From Parcubacteria group bacterium (GTDB lineage Bacteria > Patescibacteria > Paceibacteria > SW-4-49-11), in NCBI GenBank assembly GCA_943354045.1, contig CALRBF010000001.1:310001-374000 (forward strand): a stretch of 64,000 nt of DNA, in the 5' to 3' direction. This document shows, in pieces, positions 23,016-32,786 of this stretch (positions are counted from its first letter, which is position 1; each line of letters starts with the position of its first letter). The notes under the pieces were generated by a model. It was not told where the DNA came from and ran no database searches. It was given only the letters and a program-made list of their open reading frames with translations. The position numbers and the translations under genes are program-made.

Positions 23016-24218
23016 CCTTTTCCCCACAACTCCATACAAAATCACGAAGAATACTAGAGATAAATCATTTTTCCAAAAAGGCGTATCGAGTAGTCCATAT
23101 AAATATATGGAGATAAGGCTGAGGCTTAACCAATACAAATCCCATTTCCCATCGCGAATTGCTCCAATAAGTCGAGATATAGTCAGTCTCAATATAGAAA
23201 TAAGCCATATAATTCCTCCAATACCAAGATGCAACCAAAAAGCAAAATACAGATTATGGGGTTCAGGAACTAGCCATTCATAAGGGGGGAAATATTTCTG
23301 AGGAATGGTCTCGGTGTATACTCGCTGAAAATCAGCAAGCCCAATACCAAGAATAGGGGACTTAGCTATCATAGTAGTGGCAGTGTCCCAAATCTGTACT
23401 CTTGCGGTAATAGAATTACGATTATCCATATCGAGCAAGGTTTTGAATTTAGGCGTATTAATTTGCCAAATTCCAAATAGTAATATTCCCAAAGCCACCA
23501 TACTCGGTTTTACGAATGGTTTAAATGTTTTTCCATTATACTTGCGTCGCAATACTAATCGAGTGATTCCCCATATCGTAAATACCCCTGCAAGGGTAAA
23601 AATTCCCGCGTAGGATTGAGTTATAATAATTCCTATAAATAATATCGTACCGATGGTATATCTGAGTTCTACAGGCAAATTCTTACGAGATAGAGTAAGT
23701 ACAAATATAGGAACCAGATACATCGCAATATAATTGGAGAATCCCCCTTGAGCAACAGCTGAATCAAGTCCCAGAGCATATAGAGCAGTAGGACGGAAGC
23801 TGTTATTAAACCCAATTACCACCACTTGTACTATAGATATAATAGCGACGACCACTCCAGAGCCAATCATTCCTCTCAAGAAAACCCGATAAGCATCTCT
23901 TTTAAGCTGAGATATAACCCAAATCAATAGTATTGGTAATACAAAATAAGCCTTCCAAGCACCTAAACTTCCCCGCAAATCCTGACTAACAATAACCCCA
24001 ATAGTCGCTAATAGGAGAAGACTCCCAAATATTACAAATTCTCGGCTACGATACGTCTCTAATTTTATGAGAGAAGACCAGTTTTTGTATTGCAATAAGA
24101 ATACTAAAGCCACAAAAGCAATAGCGACTTCTAATATATTCGTCGGTATTCCAAAAATAGGGAATCGTATTATATAGAGCGGTATAATAAGCCCAAGTAT
24201 AAAAAGTAATTTGTTCAT
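23004..24218 (-). CDS. O-antigen ligase/polymerase-like membrane protein (second gene)
   Basis: This 404-aa polytopic membrane protein has about ten hydrophobic helices and the O-antigen ligase (Wzy/WaaL) superfamily signature in its large periplasmic loop: SITARVQIWDTATTMIAKSP then GIGLADF. Family members join or polymerise lipid-linked glycans outside the cytoplasmic membrane. Its start codon overlaps the stop of the upstream gene by 4 bp, so the two related genes are coupled. Confidence 0.8.
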   Translation of the reverse strand: MNKLLFILGLIIPLYIIRFPIFGIPTNILEVAIAFVALVFLLQYKNWSSLIKLETYRSREFVIFGSLLLLATIGVIVSQDLRGSLGAWKAYFVLPILLIWVISQLKRDAYRVFLRGMIGSGVVVAIISIVQVVVIGFNNSFRPTALYALGLDSAVAQGGFSNYIAMYLVPIFVLTLSRKNLPVELRYTIGTILFIGIIITQSYAGIFTLAGVFTIWGITRLVLRRKYNGKTFKPFVKPSMVALGILLFGIWQINTPKFKTLLDMDNRNSITARVQIWDTATTMIAKSPILGIGLADFQRVYTETIPQKYFPPYEWLVPEPHNLYFAFWLHLGIGGIIWLISILRLTISRLIGAIRDGKWDLYWLSLSLISIYLYGLLDTPFWKNDLSLVFFVILYGVVGKRKKP

Positions 24219-25393
24219 ACTAATAAGAATAATATAAAGATTAATATATGCGGGAAGAATATACTATTCACAAACATAGAATGAGCCAAAATCAATCCCC
24301 ATGAACCAATAATAGCCACACCCCAAGCTCTATCAATTCCACCCTTCCCAAGTCGGCTCCAAGCTCGCACCAGAGAGGCCATCACTATGGCCAAGAATAA
24401 TCCAAGTCCAATAATTCCACCGGTAAGCCAAAGAGTAAGCACACTACTATCCCGCCCTGAAGCAGAATTAAGTTCAGAAGGTACGGTATTCTGGTATTTA
24501 ATCGTATTATATCCAATACCAAATAGGGGATTACGGTCTATATCACTAAGGGTTTCTCGCCAAGATTGTAAGCGTAGAGAAGCTGTCACATCAATATTAA
24601 TAGCTCCCTGAATACGGGTTTGTAGACGAGGACTATTAATCACAATCAGAGATAATATAATTACAATAATCACAAAGGTTTTACGAGAAATCAGTAAAGT
24701 CACCAGAGTTACCCCAATAAGGAAGGCCAGAAGCGCACTGCGAGAATAGGTCAGAACCAAAGCTCCGAGTACAATTCCAAGCCCCGCAATCCATATCAGC
24801 AATTGCCCAATAATAGCCTTATTCCATTTTTTTGTCTCCTGTAATACTACCAAGATACGAGATAATATAATCACAAGAGCAAGCCCCAAGAATCCTCCCA
24901 GGAAATTAGGATCATACCAAGTAGAGAGTAATCTCCCCTGATGAGGATCCCAACCAAATTGCGCCATAAAAGAAAAGTCCGGGAATAAAATAAGCTGTAT
25001 AAACCCTAGTATAGACAACACCACACTGGAGACAAAAACCATATACCATAGCTGATTATCTACCCTCCCAGGATTATCTTTACGATAATCTGTAAGGGGT
25101 AATATCAGAGCCATATAAACTGCTAGTCTCACCCAATATAATAGAGAGCCAATTTCCCCACCAACAGCTGGGATAAAACTCAAATGCAAGAATAGAGAAC
25201 CGAGGAGATACAAAAGCCAAATCGCAATCAAGACAATAGGGACTGAAAAAGGGAGAGGCTTACGCTTATCCCGAGATACCCACCAATACACGAGATAAAT
25301 CGGTATAAGAATATCCGTCAAAACCCCCAAATTCCCAATACGAGTAATTTGCCCTGTGATAACGCTACCAATTAATATCCAATATCCTATCAT
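24215..25393 (-). CDS. O-antigen ligase/polymerase-like membrane protein (first gene)
   Basis: This 392-aa polytopic membrane protein of the same superfamily as its downstream partner carries the signature TASLRLQSWRETLSDIDRNP then FGIGYNTIKY. Its membrane organisation resembles that of the following gene, so the pair may have arisen by duplication and diverged. One may be a polymerase and the other a ligase; sequence alone does not decide. A GT2 enzyme and flippase lie 1 kb further on the same strand. Confidence 0.8.
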   Translation of the reverse strand: MIGYWILIGSVITGQITRIGNLGVLTDILIPIYLVYWWVSRDKRKPLPFSVPIVLIAIWLLYLLGSLFLHLSFIPAVGGEIGSLLYWVRLAVYMALILPLTDYRKDNPGRVDNQLWYMVFVSSVVLSILGFIQLILFPDFSFMAQFGWDPHQGRLLSTWYDPNFLGGFLGLALVIILSRILVVLQETKKWNKAIIGQLLIWIAGLGIVLGALVLTYSRSALLAFLIGVTLVTLLISRKTFVIIVIILSLIVINSPRLQTRIQGAINIDVTASLRLQSWRETLSDIDRNPLFGIGYNTIKYQNTVPSELNSASGRDSSVLTLWLTGGIIGLGLFLAIVMASLVRAWSRLGKGGIDRAWGVAIIGSWGLILAHSMFVNSIFFPHILIFILFLLV

Positions 25394-25489
25394 ATATTCA
25401 GATTATATAGCTTTATTATACTCTTTTGTCTAGAATTGTGCTATATGGATAGTATGTTTTTGATAACAATTTCTCGAATTTTTGTTTAC

Positions 25490-25562
25490 CGTAGGGCTTT
25501 AAGTCGCTCCTATTAGCTCTTGCAAAAGAGATATTAGGAGGGGGCACCTTTCAGTCTCCCGC
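25490..25562. repeat. Intergenic palindromic repeat, family A
   Basis: GTAGGGCTTTAAGTCGCTCC, a centre with CTCTTGCAAAAGAG, then AGGAGGGGGCACC and TTTCAGTC. It resembles 2231-2298 most. GTCCTCC...GGAGGAC-like arms follow to 25612. The gap 25394-25681 holds nothing else. Confidence 0.7.
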
Positions 25563-25717
25563 TTGTCCTCCTCCGTCACCTACGGTGCCACCTCCTCCAA
25601 GGAAGGACAATAAATATGCCGGTATACTTTAAAATACTAAAGAAAAACCTTGCTTAGCAAGGATTAATTTTATTTAAGAGTATGATATACTATATAAACA
25701 TAATTAATTATTTAAAT

Positions 25718-26041
25718 ATGCCTAAAATACCTAAAATCATTACCATTATCATAACTGGATTTGGAATTTTCCTCTTAGTAGGAATTGTTGGAGGTGTTAT
25801 TGTATTCAATACTTTCATAAAACCTAATATGGCCAATATTTCTGAACCTGTCCCAGATATATCTGCTCCTGTTATTAAAGAAGGGGAACAAATTGTACAA
25901 GAAGGAATAGAGCAAGGGAAACAAGAATCTCAGAATATTATTTCCGAAATTATTCAAGCTAATATATCTGCAGTTCGAGAACAAATTATCTCTACCTTTA
26001 CTATTGGTGGCGAAGAAGGAGAGTCTCAGGAAGGGGAATAA
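25718..26041 (+). CDS. Small single-span membrane protein with helical tail
   Basis: The ATG at 25718 gives 107 aa: one membrane helix (IITIIITGFGIFLLVGIVGGVIVF) and then a Glu/Gln-rich helical tail (EQIVQEGIEQGKQESQNII) that may form a coiled coil. A frame opening 36 bases earlier would include a TATACT box that looks like the -10, so the shorter start is preferred. The product is unrecognised; it resembles stalk or scaffold proteins only in architecture. Confidence 0.6.
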   Translation: MPKIPKIITIIITGFGIFLLVGIVGGVIVFNTFIKPNMANISEPVPDISAPVIKEGEQIVQEGIEQGKQESQNIISEIIQANISAVREQIISTFTIGGEEGESQEGE

Positions 26042-26080
26042 TATTTTACTCTATACCACTATTGTGTTTATTAATAGTTA

Positions 26081-26109
26081 TTGACAAAATTAGATATTTA
26101 TGGTATTTT
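26081..26109 (+). promoter_or_regulatory. Small-gene-type promoter
   Basis: TTGACA, a 17-bp spacer beginning AAATTAG and ending TATGG, and TATTTT. Confidence 0.75.
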
Positions 26110-26138
26110 TATATTAAATTTGATCCTTATTTAGCCAC

Positions 26139-26330
26139 ATGAACGCATCCTCTTTTCCTCTCACCATTCAGGGCGAGGAAATCTATGTTGGTTGGAAATT
26201 CTGGGATGGCCGTATCGGGTATATAGTCACATATATGACCGTGGGTGGTGCCGTAGTTTTCAAAAGAATTGATGGTCGCCCTCAGACTGCTATGCCATTC
26301 AGTTGGTTTAAAAAATGGCTAGGGGATTAG
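26139..26330 (+). CDS. Small protein of a single-gene unit (63 aa)
   Basis: This unrecognised 63-aa protein starts MNASSFPLTIQGEEIYVGW and is rich in aromatic residues and predicted beta strands (GYIVTYMTVGGAVVFKRIDG). It has its own promoter and terminator (26361-26387). Confidence 0.65.
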   Translation: MNASSFPLTIQGEEIYVGWKFWDGRIGYIVTYMTVGGAVVFKRIDGRPQTAMPFSWFKKWLGD

Positions 26331-26360
26331 CCCTACAGCCACACTCCCACAAACAACTCT

Positions 26361-26387
26361 AGCTCTGTAATGTACGGAGCTTTTTTG
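26361..26387 (+). terminator. Terminator of the 63-aa gene
   Basis: AGCTCTGTA and TACGGAGCT pair around a short loop, followed by six T residues. Confidence 0.85.
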
Positions 26388-26408
26388 TTTGAAATTTTTC
26401 TCAATTTA

Positions 26409-27200
26409 TTATTTTAGTTTAACTCTCAACAACCCCAAATGTATTGGCATTAGGAGGAGATTCCAATAGTCACTATACCATTTGGCGATATATTTTCTCT
26501 GGGAGGTATAATATCTCTCCTTGGTTTTACGTATATTACTCTCTGATCCACCTTCTTGATGCCAGACGGTGATTTGTTGTGTCCAATAGGCTTGATATCC
26601 AGCTTGTTTAGCTCGATAGCATAAATCTATATCTTCATAATACATAAAGAATTGCTCATCAAAGCCTCCGAGTTCGCGAAATAGGGCAGTCTCTATACAT
26701 AATGATCCTCCACTTACCCAATCGGTAGATATAATCTGTTTGGTGGGTGTTTGCCAGGTCTTTTTAGCTGTATTGGTGATTATGCTCTGAGGTGTGGGGA
26801 AATTGCCATACTGATAATCTTGTATTTTAGTATTATTATCCACGAGAGCGAGCCCAATTATCCCTGTATTTTTACCAATTGTGGATAATTTGTGGATATC
26901 TCCTTGTATCTTGGTGTCTGGGTTAATAATACATAGCCAATCTCCTGTCGCAATAGTCGCTCCTATATTGACTCCAGAACCAAATCCAGCATTTTTATCA
27001 GAATACACAATATGTATTCTGTCTGTGGATAAGTCTTTGAGACTATCGAGATTCTCTCCCGAATTATTCTCGACCAGTATTATATCATATTCTCCTGTGG
27101 TAGATGAGATAATAGCTTTTATACAGTCTTCTAGATAATGTTTAGTCTTATATGAGACTATTATGAAGGATATGGTTTTATTCTTGAATATTGATGGCAT
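26409..27200 (-). CDS. Family 2 glycosyltransferase
   Basis: This 263-aa GT-A fold enzyme would transfer a sugar from a nucleotide donor in the cytoplasm. It shows IIVSYKTKHYLEDCI at the start, LVENNSGEN, GSGVNIGATIATGD, an INPDTK (DxD-like) site and GGFDEQFFMYYEDIDLCYR, the acceptor-side acidic motif. Closest in character to rhamnosyltransferase-like GT2 enzymes. It overlaps the upstream flippase gene by 23 bp, so they are co-expressed. Confidence 0.88.
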   Translation of the reverse strand: MPSIFKNKTISFIIVSYKTKHYLEDCIKAIISSTTGEYDIILVENNSGENLDSLKDLSTDRIHIVYSDKNAGFGSGVNIGATIATGDWLCIINPDTKIQGDIHKLSTIGKNTGIIGLALVDNNTKIQDYQYGNFPTPQSIITNTAKKTWQTPTKQIISTDWVSGGSLCIETALFRELGGFDEQFFMYYEDIDLCYRAKQAGYQAYWTQQITVWHQEGGSESNIRKTKERYYTSQRKYIAKWYSDYWNLLLMPIHLGLLRVKLK

Positions 27201-28608
27201 AATACTGTTTTATTCGATTAATTCCAAGAGGGAGAAAAGTGATACCAAATACTAATACCGCTATTATGCTTTGGAAGAAAATATTCCAGTCTCTGATAAA
27301 GTATAATACGACACCCATTATTGTGGTGGCGATAATAACCAGTATATGTATCCATTGGAATCGTGGGAACCATTGTATATATCGTCTCACCAGATATATA
27401 TAACTAATAAGTACTAGTCCCTCTGTTATAGCAGTTGCTGCTGCTGCACCGAGATAGGAATATCGGGGTATAAGATAGAGATTAAGTCCCACATTAAAGA
27501 ATGCTCCAATTATTGCAATATACATACTTTTATTCTGGAACTGAGCTCCTATCAAGATATGTCCCATAAGATTACCTAGGAATATAAATCCTATTCCTAC
27601 AAATAATACTTGTAATGTAGTGGTAGCAGGGAGGAATTCATATCCTGCAATAAGTTCCAGTATTTTACTCGATAATACTATTCCTCCTACCGTTAATGGT
27701 ATTGCAATAGTAAGAATAATATTAAAGGCTTGTTGAAATATATGTTTGAATCTCTCTTTGTCCTGTTTATAATATTTAGCAAAGAGGGGGAGTAATAATC
27801 CCATAAACATTCCTGGTAGAGCAATGAGAACTTCGAGAATTTTGTAGGCTGAGCCATATAATCCTACTGCACTTTGATCTTTTATTATCGATAACATAAT
27901 GACATCTATTCGATAATAAATAAGGTTAAACGTAATAATAATAAAGAGGGGAAAGGCTTTTTTGAATATATATTTCCAATAAGGCCAATCTATAGTGAGT
28001 TTAAGAGTATAATATTTGTAGGTAGCAATAATGACAAAAGTGGCCTGAGCTATTCCTGCTATGCTGTATATAACCATTACCCAAAATAAATTCACCGTAC
28101 CGAGTAGAGCTAAAAGAATCACACCTATAGTAAGGGTTATTCTGGAGATAAAATCTCCTATGGTAATTTTGTCTGTGCGGAGTTTGGTCTGAAATACTCC
28201 TACCAAAACCTGAGATAATGATGATCCTATTGTTCCTATAGCCCCCAGAGCCACTAGCCATTTTACCTCCGTAGAATAGGAGGGGATAAGCCATACTGCT
28301 AAAGAGCCAAATATACCAATTATGGATATTGCCATTACGAGGCGGGCGGTGAACAAATTATTGACAATATGACCCGCTTCTTCCTCATCTTTACCTGCGA
28401 TTTCTGTAGTCAATAGGGCATTAAATCCATATTCCGCGATTACGCTCGCTATAATAAGATAGCTCGTAATAGTAATATAAGCTCCAAATCCTTCTACTCC
28501 CAATGTTGTAGTGAGTATGCGTATAGAAATAAAACCAACCACTATCATCACAAATTTACCTAAAATTTGGATAATGCTATTTAGGGCTAATTTTTTATTC
28601 AGTGTCAT
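27178..28608 (-). CDS. Polysaccharide flippase (Wzx/MATE-like, MVF superfamily)
   Basis: This 476-aa protein has about 12-14 membrane helices and the oligosaccharide flippase pattern: GFISIRILTTTLGVEGFGAY at the N terminus and YSYLGAAAATAITEG late. Such proteins move lipid-linked glycans across the cytoplasmic membrane. With the GT2 enzyme and two ligase-like genes it forms a small surface-glycan locus. It starts 9 bp after yidC ends. Confidence 0.85.
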   Translation of the reverse strand: MTLNKKLALNSIIQILGKFVMIVVGFISIRILTTTLGVEGFGAYITITSYLIIASVIAEYGFNALLTTEIAGKDEEEAGHIVNNLFTARLVMAISIIGIFGSLAVWLIPSYSTEVKWLVALGAIGTIGSSLSQVLVGVFQTKLRTDKITIGDFISRITLTIGVILLALLGTVNLFWVMVIYSIAGIAQATFVIIATYKYYTLKLTIDWPYWKYIFKKAFPLFIIITFNLIYYRIDVIMLSIIKDQSAVGLYGSAYKILEVLIALPGMFMGLLLPLFAKYYKQDKERFKHIFQQAFNIILTIAIPLTVGGIVLSSKILELIAGYEFLPATTTLQVLFVGIGFIFLGNLMGHILIGAQFQNKSMYIAIIGAFFNVGLNLYLIPRYSYLGAAAATAITEGLVLISYIYLVRRYIQWFPRFQWIHILVIIATTIMGVVLYFIRDWNIFFQSIIAVLVFGITFLPLGINRIKQYYAINIQE

Positions 28609-28617
28609 AGATGAGTA

Positions 28618-29376
28618 TTATTTTACCCCCTCTGCTTTATCAACTTGCTTTATAAGGAAAAATTCTTGTACTATTGTGAATACGGTTGTAGTAATCCAAT
28701 ATAGACTCATAGATGCGGGGAGTGAATATGCAAATACCGTTACGAGAACTGGCATTAAGAATAGCATTTGTTTATTGAGAATAGTTGCAAAATCTGGTTC
28801 TTCTGGCTTGTCTGATTTTTTCTTTTTCTTATTTTCAACTTTTTTCGGTTGAGTTCGCTTCATAATAAGCTTAATCTGATAATACTGAGATATACCAACG
28901 AGAAGAGCCAATATAATATTCTTTGTATCAGCTATATTCAAAACACCAAATATTAAGGTATTAAAACCATTTTCTGGTAGGGTAACAAAAGAATAAAGCG
29001 CAGGATAGGTTTCAGGCTTGAATAAATTGAGGGATACCTGATAAATAGCAATAAGTACAGGGAGTTGTACTAATAATAATACTATTCCGGCAAATGGATT
29101 TACATTATGTTCTTTATAAGCTTTCATCAATTCCTCTGAAAGCTTTTGCTTATCATCTTTATATTTTACCTGTAACTCTTTAATAATCGGCTGAATTATA
29201 GTAATTTCTCGCTGACTTTTTATACTAGCTCGATACAAAGGTATCATCAATATTCGAACAATAAGAGTAGTAAGTATAATCGCTAAACCAAGATTAGCTC
29301 CTGGTATAATATCATAAAAAAATACCATAGAATTAAATAATGGTCGATATAATAATTCATTGAATAACCATCCCAT
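28618..29376 (-). CDS. yidC: Membrane protein insertase YidC/Oxa1
   Basis: YidC inserts and folds membrane proteins. The 252-aa short form has the conserved five-helix core: IPGANLGLAIILTTLIVRIL, the cytoplasmic hairpin KYKDDKQKLSEELMKAYKEH, NPFAGIVLLLVQLPVLIAIYQV and SMSLYWITTTVFTIVQEFFL. There is no large periplasmic domain. It follows rpmH and rnpA in the classical order. Confidence 0.95.
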   Translation of the reverse strand: MGWLFNELLYRPLFNSMVFFYDIIPGANLGLAIILTTLIVRILMIPLYRASIKSQREITIIQPIIKELQVKYKDDKQKLSEELMKAYKEHNVNPFAGIVLLLVQLPVLIAIYQVSLNLFKPETYPALYSFVTLPENGFNTLIFGVLNIADTKNIILALLVGISQYYQIKLIMKRTQPKKVENKKKKKSDKPEEPDFATILNKQMLFLMPVLVTVFAYSLPASMSLYWITTTVFTIVQEFFLIKQVDKAEGVK

Positions 29377-29384
29377 ACTGATTT

Positions 29385-29705
29385 TTAAGTTAAGGTATTA
29401 ATATATTGAGTTAATTGCTCCAATACTTGAGTTTTATTCTCTTGTTTTGGGCGAGTACGAACTAGTACAAGTATATCATAATGTGATGTTTTTGTACCTA
29501 TTTGCTTGCGAAATAATTCCCGGACTTGCCTTTTGAATCTATTACGATTCACGGCAAGGGGTATATGTTTTTTGGATATAATAATACCAAATCGAGTAAT
29601 ATTTGTATTACTTTTGCGAGTATATATCTGAAATATATCAAGATATTGAGGCTTAATCTCAGCAAATATAGAGGCTATATCTGATGATTTATGCAGCCGC
29701 TCCAT
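29385..29705 (-). CDS. rnpA: Ribonuclease P protein component
   Basis: RnpA assists the RNase P RNA in 5' processing of tRNA precursors. The 106-aa protein has the signature NRNRFKRQVRELFRKQ and RFGIIISKKHIPLAVNR. It lies between rpmH and yidC, the conserved arrangement. The RNase P RNA itself is not in this window. Confidence 0.93.
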   Translation of the reverse strand: MERLHKSSDIASIFAEIKPQYLDIFQIYTRKSNTNITRFGIIISKKHIPLAVNRNRFKRQVRELFRKQIGTKTSHYDILVLVRTRPKQENKTQVLEQLTQYINTLT

Positions 29706-29728
29706 TGTGTATTTTTATATAAAATAAA

Positions 29729-29863
29729 TTAGACGGATAATTTTGCTCGTCCTCTTGCTCGGCGTCGATTAATAAGAGCTCGTCCTGACTTTGTAGCCAT
29801 ACGAGACAAAAAACCATGTCGGCGATTTCTTTTGCGATTCTTACTTGCTGCTCCTTTGATCAT
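29729..29863 (-). CDS. rpmH: 50S ribosomal protein L34
   Basis: A 44-aa highly basic protein, too short for most ORF screens. HGFLSRMATKSGRALINRRR and the end RGRAKLSV are the L34 signature. The N terminus (MIKGAASKNRKRNRR) departs from the usual MKRTYQPS start. Position upstream of rnpA-yidC and near dnaA confirms it. Confidence 0.93.
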   Translation of the reverse strand: MIKGAASKNRKRNRRHGFLSRMATKSGRALINRRRARGRAKLSV

Positions 29864-29940
29864 ATATATAACGATAGACTTGATGAATATTATAGCGCAT
29901 TATTAAGATAAAGTCAAGGTTTGGTATTTATTTCTTATCT

Positions 29941-29980
29941 AAAATAAAAAACCCCAATCACAGCAAGTGTGGTTAGGGTT
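29941..29980 (-). terminator. Terminator of the HD-domain gene
   Basis: On the minus strand, AACCCTAACCACA pairs with TGTGATTGGGGTT and is followed by TTTTATTTT. Confidence 0.8.
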
Positions 29981-29999
29981 AAAAAGGAATATAGAATTT

Positions 30000-30764
30000 C
30001 TAAACAAACTCTGCCTCTGCAAAAAATTCTCTTGTCTCTACCAATTTCCGACTGTATTCAAGAGGTAAAAATTGAAATATTTTATTCTTAATCAACTCAG
30101 ATTTGAGAAATGAGGCAGTACCCCTGAATATATCCTCATCTGTAGGAAATGGGGAATTATTAAGTGTTCTTAGTTCAAAAGCTAATCCTCTCACTCTAGT
30201 TACTACAATATCAGCTGACAATATATATGTTGAAGCTTTATCTGCATAAGCAAGTATTTGTCCAAGAAATATTACTGTACCAAGTTCTTCCCGCTCAAAA
30301 TAAATCTCACATTCATTGCAAAACTTAATCCACTTATTATCCCTTTCTTCAGGGTTGGGACTATAATCTGTCGCTAATATAAGAGTATGTATCTGTTTGG
30401 GAGTGAAGCCAAATACCTCGCAAAGATAATCTATAATTGCCTGAGCATCTGGATTATTTTCTAAATATTGTATTGTTCTCTCCACCATTGGAGGGGTATG
30501 AGGCTGTCTCTCTGGATCAAGGTCATGTAATAGACCAGCTACTACACTTATAGCTTTCCACTCATCTAAAATCTGGCAACTATCCAAAATCACACTTACC
30601 AAGGCTGAGACTTCAAAACTATGTGCAAGATTATGATATATCTTATCCTGATTTCCAGGATGATTATATCCTAAAAAAGAGATTAAATATTGTTGGAATT
30701 CAATAGGAATTTTTATATTAAGAACAGAACTTACATTTTCAAGAACTGGTTGAGAAAGTACCAT
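30000..30764 (-). CDS. HD-domain metal-dependent hydrolase-like protein
   Basis: This 254-aa protein has the HD fold metal site: H44 and H48 in YHNLAHSFEV and H80-D81 in GLLHDLDPER, with a later acidic residue region near TDYSPNP. HD proteins cleave phosphate esters such as cyclic nucleotides, (p)ppGpp or nucleotides; the substrate is not evident. It is a one-gene unit with the same promoter type as the tiny genes (30806-30834) and its own terminator, next to the origin. Confidence 0.75.
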   Translation of the reverse strand: MVLSQPVLENVSSVLNIKIPIEFQQYLISFLGYNHPGNQDKIYHNLAHSFEVSALVSVILDSCQILDEWKAISVVAGLLHDLDPERQPHTPPMVERTIQYLENNPDAQAIIDYLCEVFGFTPKQIHTLILATDYSPNPEERDNKWIKFCNECEIYFEREELGTVIFLGQILAYADKASTYILSADIVVTRVRGLAFELRTLNNSPFPTDEDIFRGTASFLKSELIKNKIFQFLPLEYSRKLVETREFFAEAEFV

Positions 30765-30805
30765 TTTTGGAATTAGCTTATAGCTAATTTATGTGGGACT
30801 CATAC

Positions 30806-30834
30806 CTTATACCACTATTTATCTATTATGTCAA
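30806..30834 (-). promoter_or_regulatory. Small-gene-type promoter of the HD gene
   Basis: TTGACA, a 17-bp spacer ending in TAGTGG, and TATAAG on the minus strand. Confidence 0.8.
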
Positions 30835-30942
30835 AGCTATATTTTAATATTAAAGTGAAATAAAAGTGAATTATAGCTCTCACCCAATCTTTACTGTGGA
30901 TATCTTTGCAAAAATCCTGCAATAGCGTATAATAAAATCAAC

Positions 30943-30951
30943 TTATCCACA
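30943..30951 (+). promoter_or_regulatory. DnaA box upstream of dnaA
   Basis: A perfect TTATCCACA lies 33 bp before the dnaA start, and a TGTGGATAT sits about 45 bp further upstream. Both suggest autoregulation of dnaA. Confidence 0.75.
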
Positions 30952-30983
30952 GATTATCAACATCATCAATTTAGACGATTGCA

Positions 30984-32426
30984 ATGGACGAGAAACAAAG
31001 AGTTTGGAACTCCGTATTAGGTGAGATAGAGCTCAATATTAGTAAACCTCAGTTTAATACCTGGATCAAAAATACTTATCCTATAAGTATGGATGAGAAA
31101 GAAATTGTAATTTGCGTGCCAAGCGCTTTTACACGGGATTGGCTTGAGAATAAATTTAATGTTACTATTCTAAACTCTATTCAAAAGATTACTGGCTCTA
31201 TAAAGCGAGTAAAATATGTCGTTCAGAATACGCAAAAGCAATCCCCAAAAGCTATTCAATCTGTTATTAATCTCAAAAATAAAGAATTAAAGGAGAAAAA
31301 GTCTAAAATTGAGGAGAAAGAGAAAACTCCGTCAACGAATCCCCATTATCAATATGCTGAACCTACTATTATCCCAGATAGGCCAAGTGGAACGGCTTTA
31401 TTAAAAGATAATTATACCTTTGAGAATTTCATTGTAGGATCCTCCAATGAACTTGCCCATGCGGCTGCTCAATCAGTTGCCAATGAACCTGGAACTCGAT
31501 ATAATCCCCTTTTTATTTATGGTGGTGTGGGACTAGGTAAAACGCATCTTATTCAAGCTATTGCCAATAGTCTCAATAAAAAGAATAAGAATATTCTGTA
31601 TGTTACCTCCGATGTATTCATCTCAGATTTAATGAATTCTCTCAAAAATGGGCGTATGGAAGATTTCAAAGCTCGGCATAGAGCTGTTGATCTCTTGATT
31701 ATTGATGATATTCAATTTATCGGGGGTAAAGAGGCTACTCAATATGAGGTATTTAATACCTTTAATGATTTATATGCTCATAATAAACAAATTGTATTTA
31801 CTAGCGATAGACCTCCTAGTGCTATCAAGACCTTAAATGATAGATTAAAGTCTCGATTCGAAGGGGGGATGATTGTGGATGTAGCTATTCCAGAATTTGA
31901 AACTCGTGTAGCTATTCTCAAAAGTAAATGTATTCAAAAAAGTTTTCATCTTGATGATGCTATTATTTATGTTATTGCGGAGCGTATTCGAAGTAATGTG
32001 AGAGAATTAGAGGGGGCTCTGAATAAAATTATTGGAAGAGTACAGCTTCTCGGTGCTAAAGTTACCCCTGAATTAGTAGATAAACTGATTGAGGGAGGAC
32101 AAATTCATTCTCAGCGTATTGTCAATAGCGATATGATTTTGGATATAGTAGCTGATCATTTTCATATTACCAAAGCTGATATATTATCTAAAAGCCGTAA
32201 AAAAGACATTGCAATACCACGTCAAATTGCAATGTATTTAATTCGAGAAGAATTAAAGCTCACTTTTCCTAATATTGGCGAATTACTGGGAGGTAAAGAT
32301 CATAGTACTGTTATGCATGCTTGGAATAAGGTAAAAAAAGATATTGTAAATAATTATAGTCTTGAGCAAGATATTACTCTTATCAAAAATAAACTGTATA
32401 ATGAAGAAAATCCTGTAAATTCTTAG
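30984..32426 (+). CDS. dnaA: Chromosomal replication initiator DnaA
   Basis: DnaA binds DnaA boxes at oriC and opens the duplex with ATP. Domain I is short, a charged linker follows, and the AAA+ domain has FIYGGVGLGKTHLIQAI (Walker A), LLIIDDIQFIGGK (Walker B) and SDRPPSAIKTL. The C-terminal DNA-binding domain contains SRKKDIAIPRQIAMYL and GGKDHSTVMHAW. At 480 aa it is full length. DnaA boxes lie upstream and downstream. Confidence 0.97.
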   Translation: MDEKQRVWNSVLGEIELNISKPQFNTWIKNTYPISMDEKEIVICVPSAFTRDWLENKFNVTILNSIQKITGSIKRVKYVVQNTQKQSPKAIQSVINLKNKELKEKKSKIEEKEKTPSTNPHYQYAEPTIIPDRPSGTALLKDNYTFENFIVGSSNELAHAAAQSVANEPGTRYNPLFIYGGVGLGKTHLIQAIANSLNKKNKNILYVTSDVFISDLMNSLKNGRMEDFKARHRAVDLLIIDDIQFIGGKEATQYEVFNTFNDLYAHNKQIVFTSDRPPSAIKTLNDRLKSRFEGGMIVDVAIPEFETRVAILKSKCIQKSFHLDDAIIYVIAERIRSNVRELEGALNKIIGRVQLLGAKVTPELVDKLIEGGQIHSQRIVNSDMILDIVADHFHITKADILSKSRKKDIAIPRQIAMYLIREELKLTFPNIGELLGGKDHSTVMHAWNKVKKDIVNNYSLEQDITLIKNKLYNEENPVNS

Positions 32427-32786
32427 GGGTTTAGTTTATAGTTGTGATATTATGTTTTTAACTCCCCACCTATTGTGTATAACCTGTGTATAACTTATAT
32501 AAAATCCCTAGATTTCTGTGAATAATATTGTGTATAAAGTCCAAGTAATCCACAGAGTTAAATCTAAAATTTATTTATCCCCAAAGTTTTACAAGACTTA
32601 TCCCAAATGATATCCCCACTTGACATACACTATTTATGCGGGTAAAGACTAGTTTTCAGCTTTTCCACACAGACTACTATCTACTATTATACTTTATATA
32701 AATAAAGGACAAAAAGACAAATAACCTAGAAAAAAGAAATTATTCAAGGTATAATATATATATATATGGAATAAGATAGAGAAGAT
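32427..32786 (+). other. Chromosomal replication origin (oriC)
   Basis: The 360-bp dnaA-dnaN gap carries a tight cluster of DnaA-box sequences TGTGNATAA at 32474, 32485, 32517 and 32529, all in one orientation, an inverted TAATCCACA at 32547, and looser TTATCCCC/TTTTCCACA sites to 32670. An AT-rich stretch (32690-32765) fits the unwinding element. Genes to the left are mostly on the minus strand and those to the right begin on the plus strand, as expected at an origin. Confidence 0.85.

Noticed and set aside
30000..30764. CRISPR- or CBASS-related HD nuclease
   Set aside because: Only the HD motif is present, with no Cas3, cyclase or effector neighbours.
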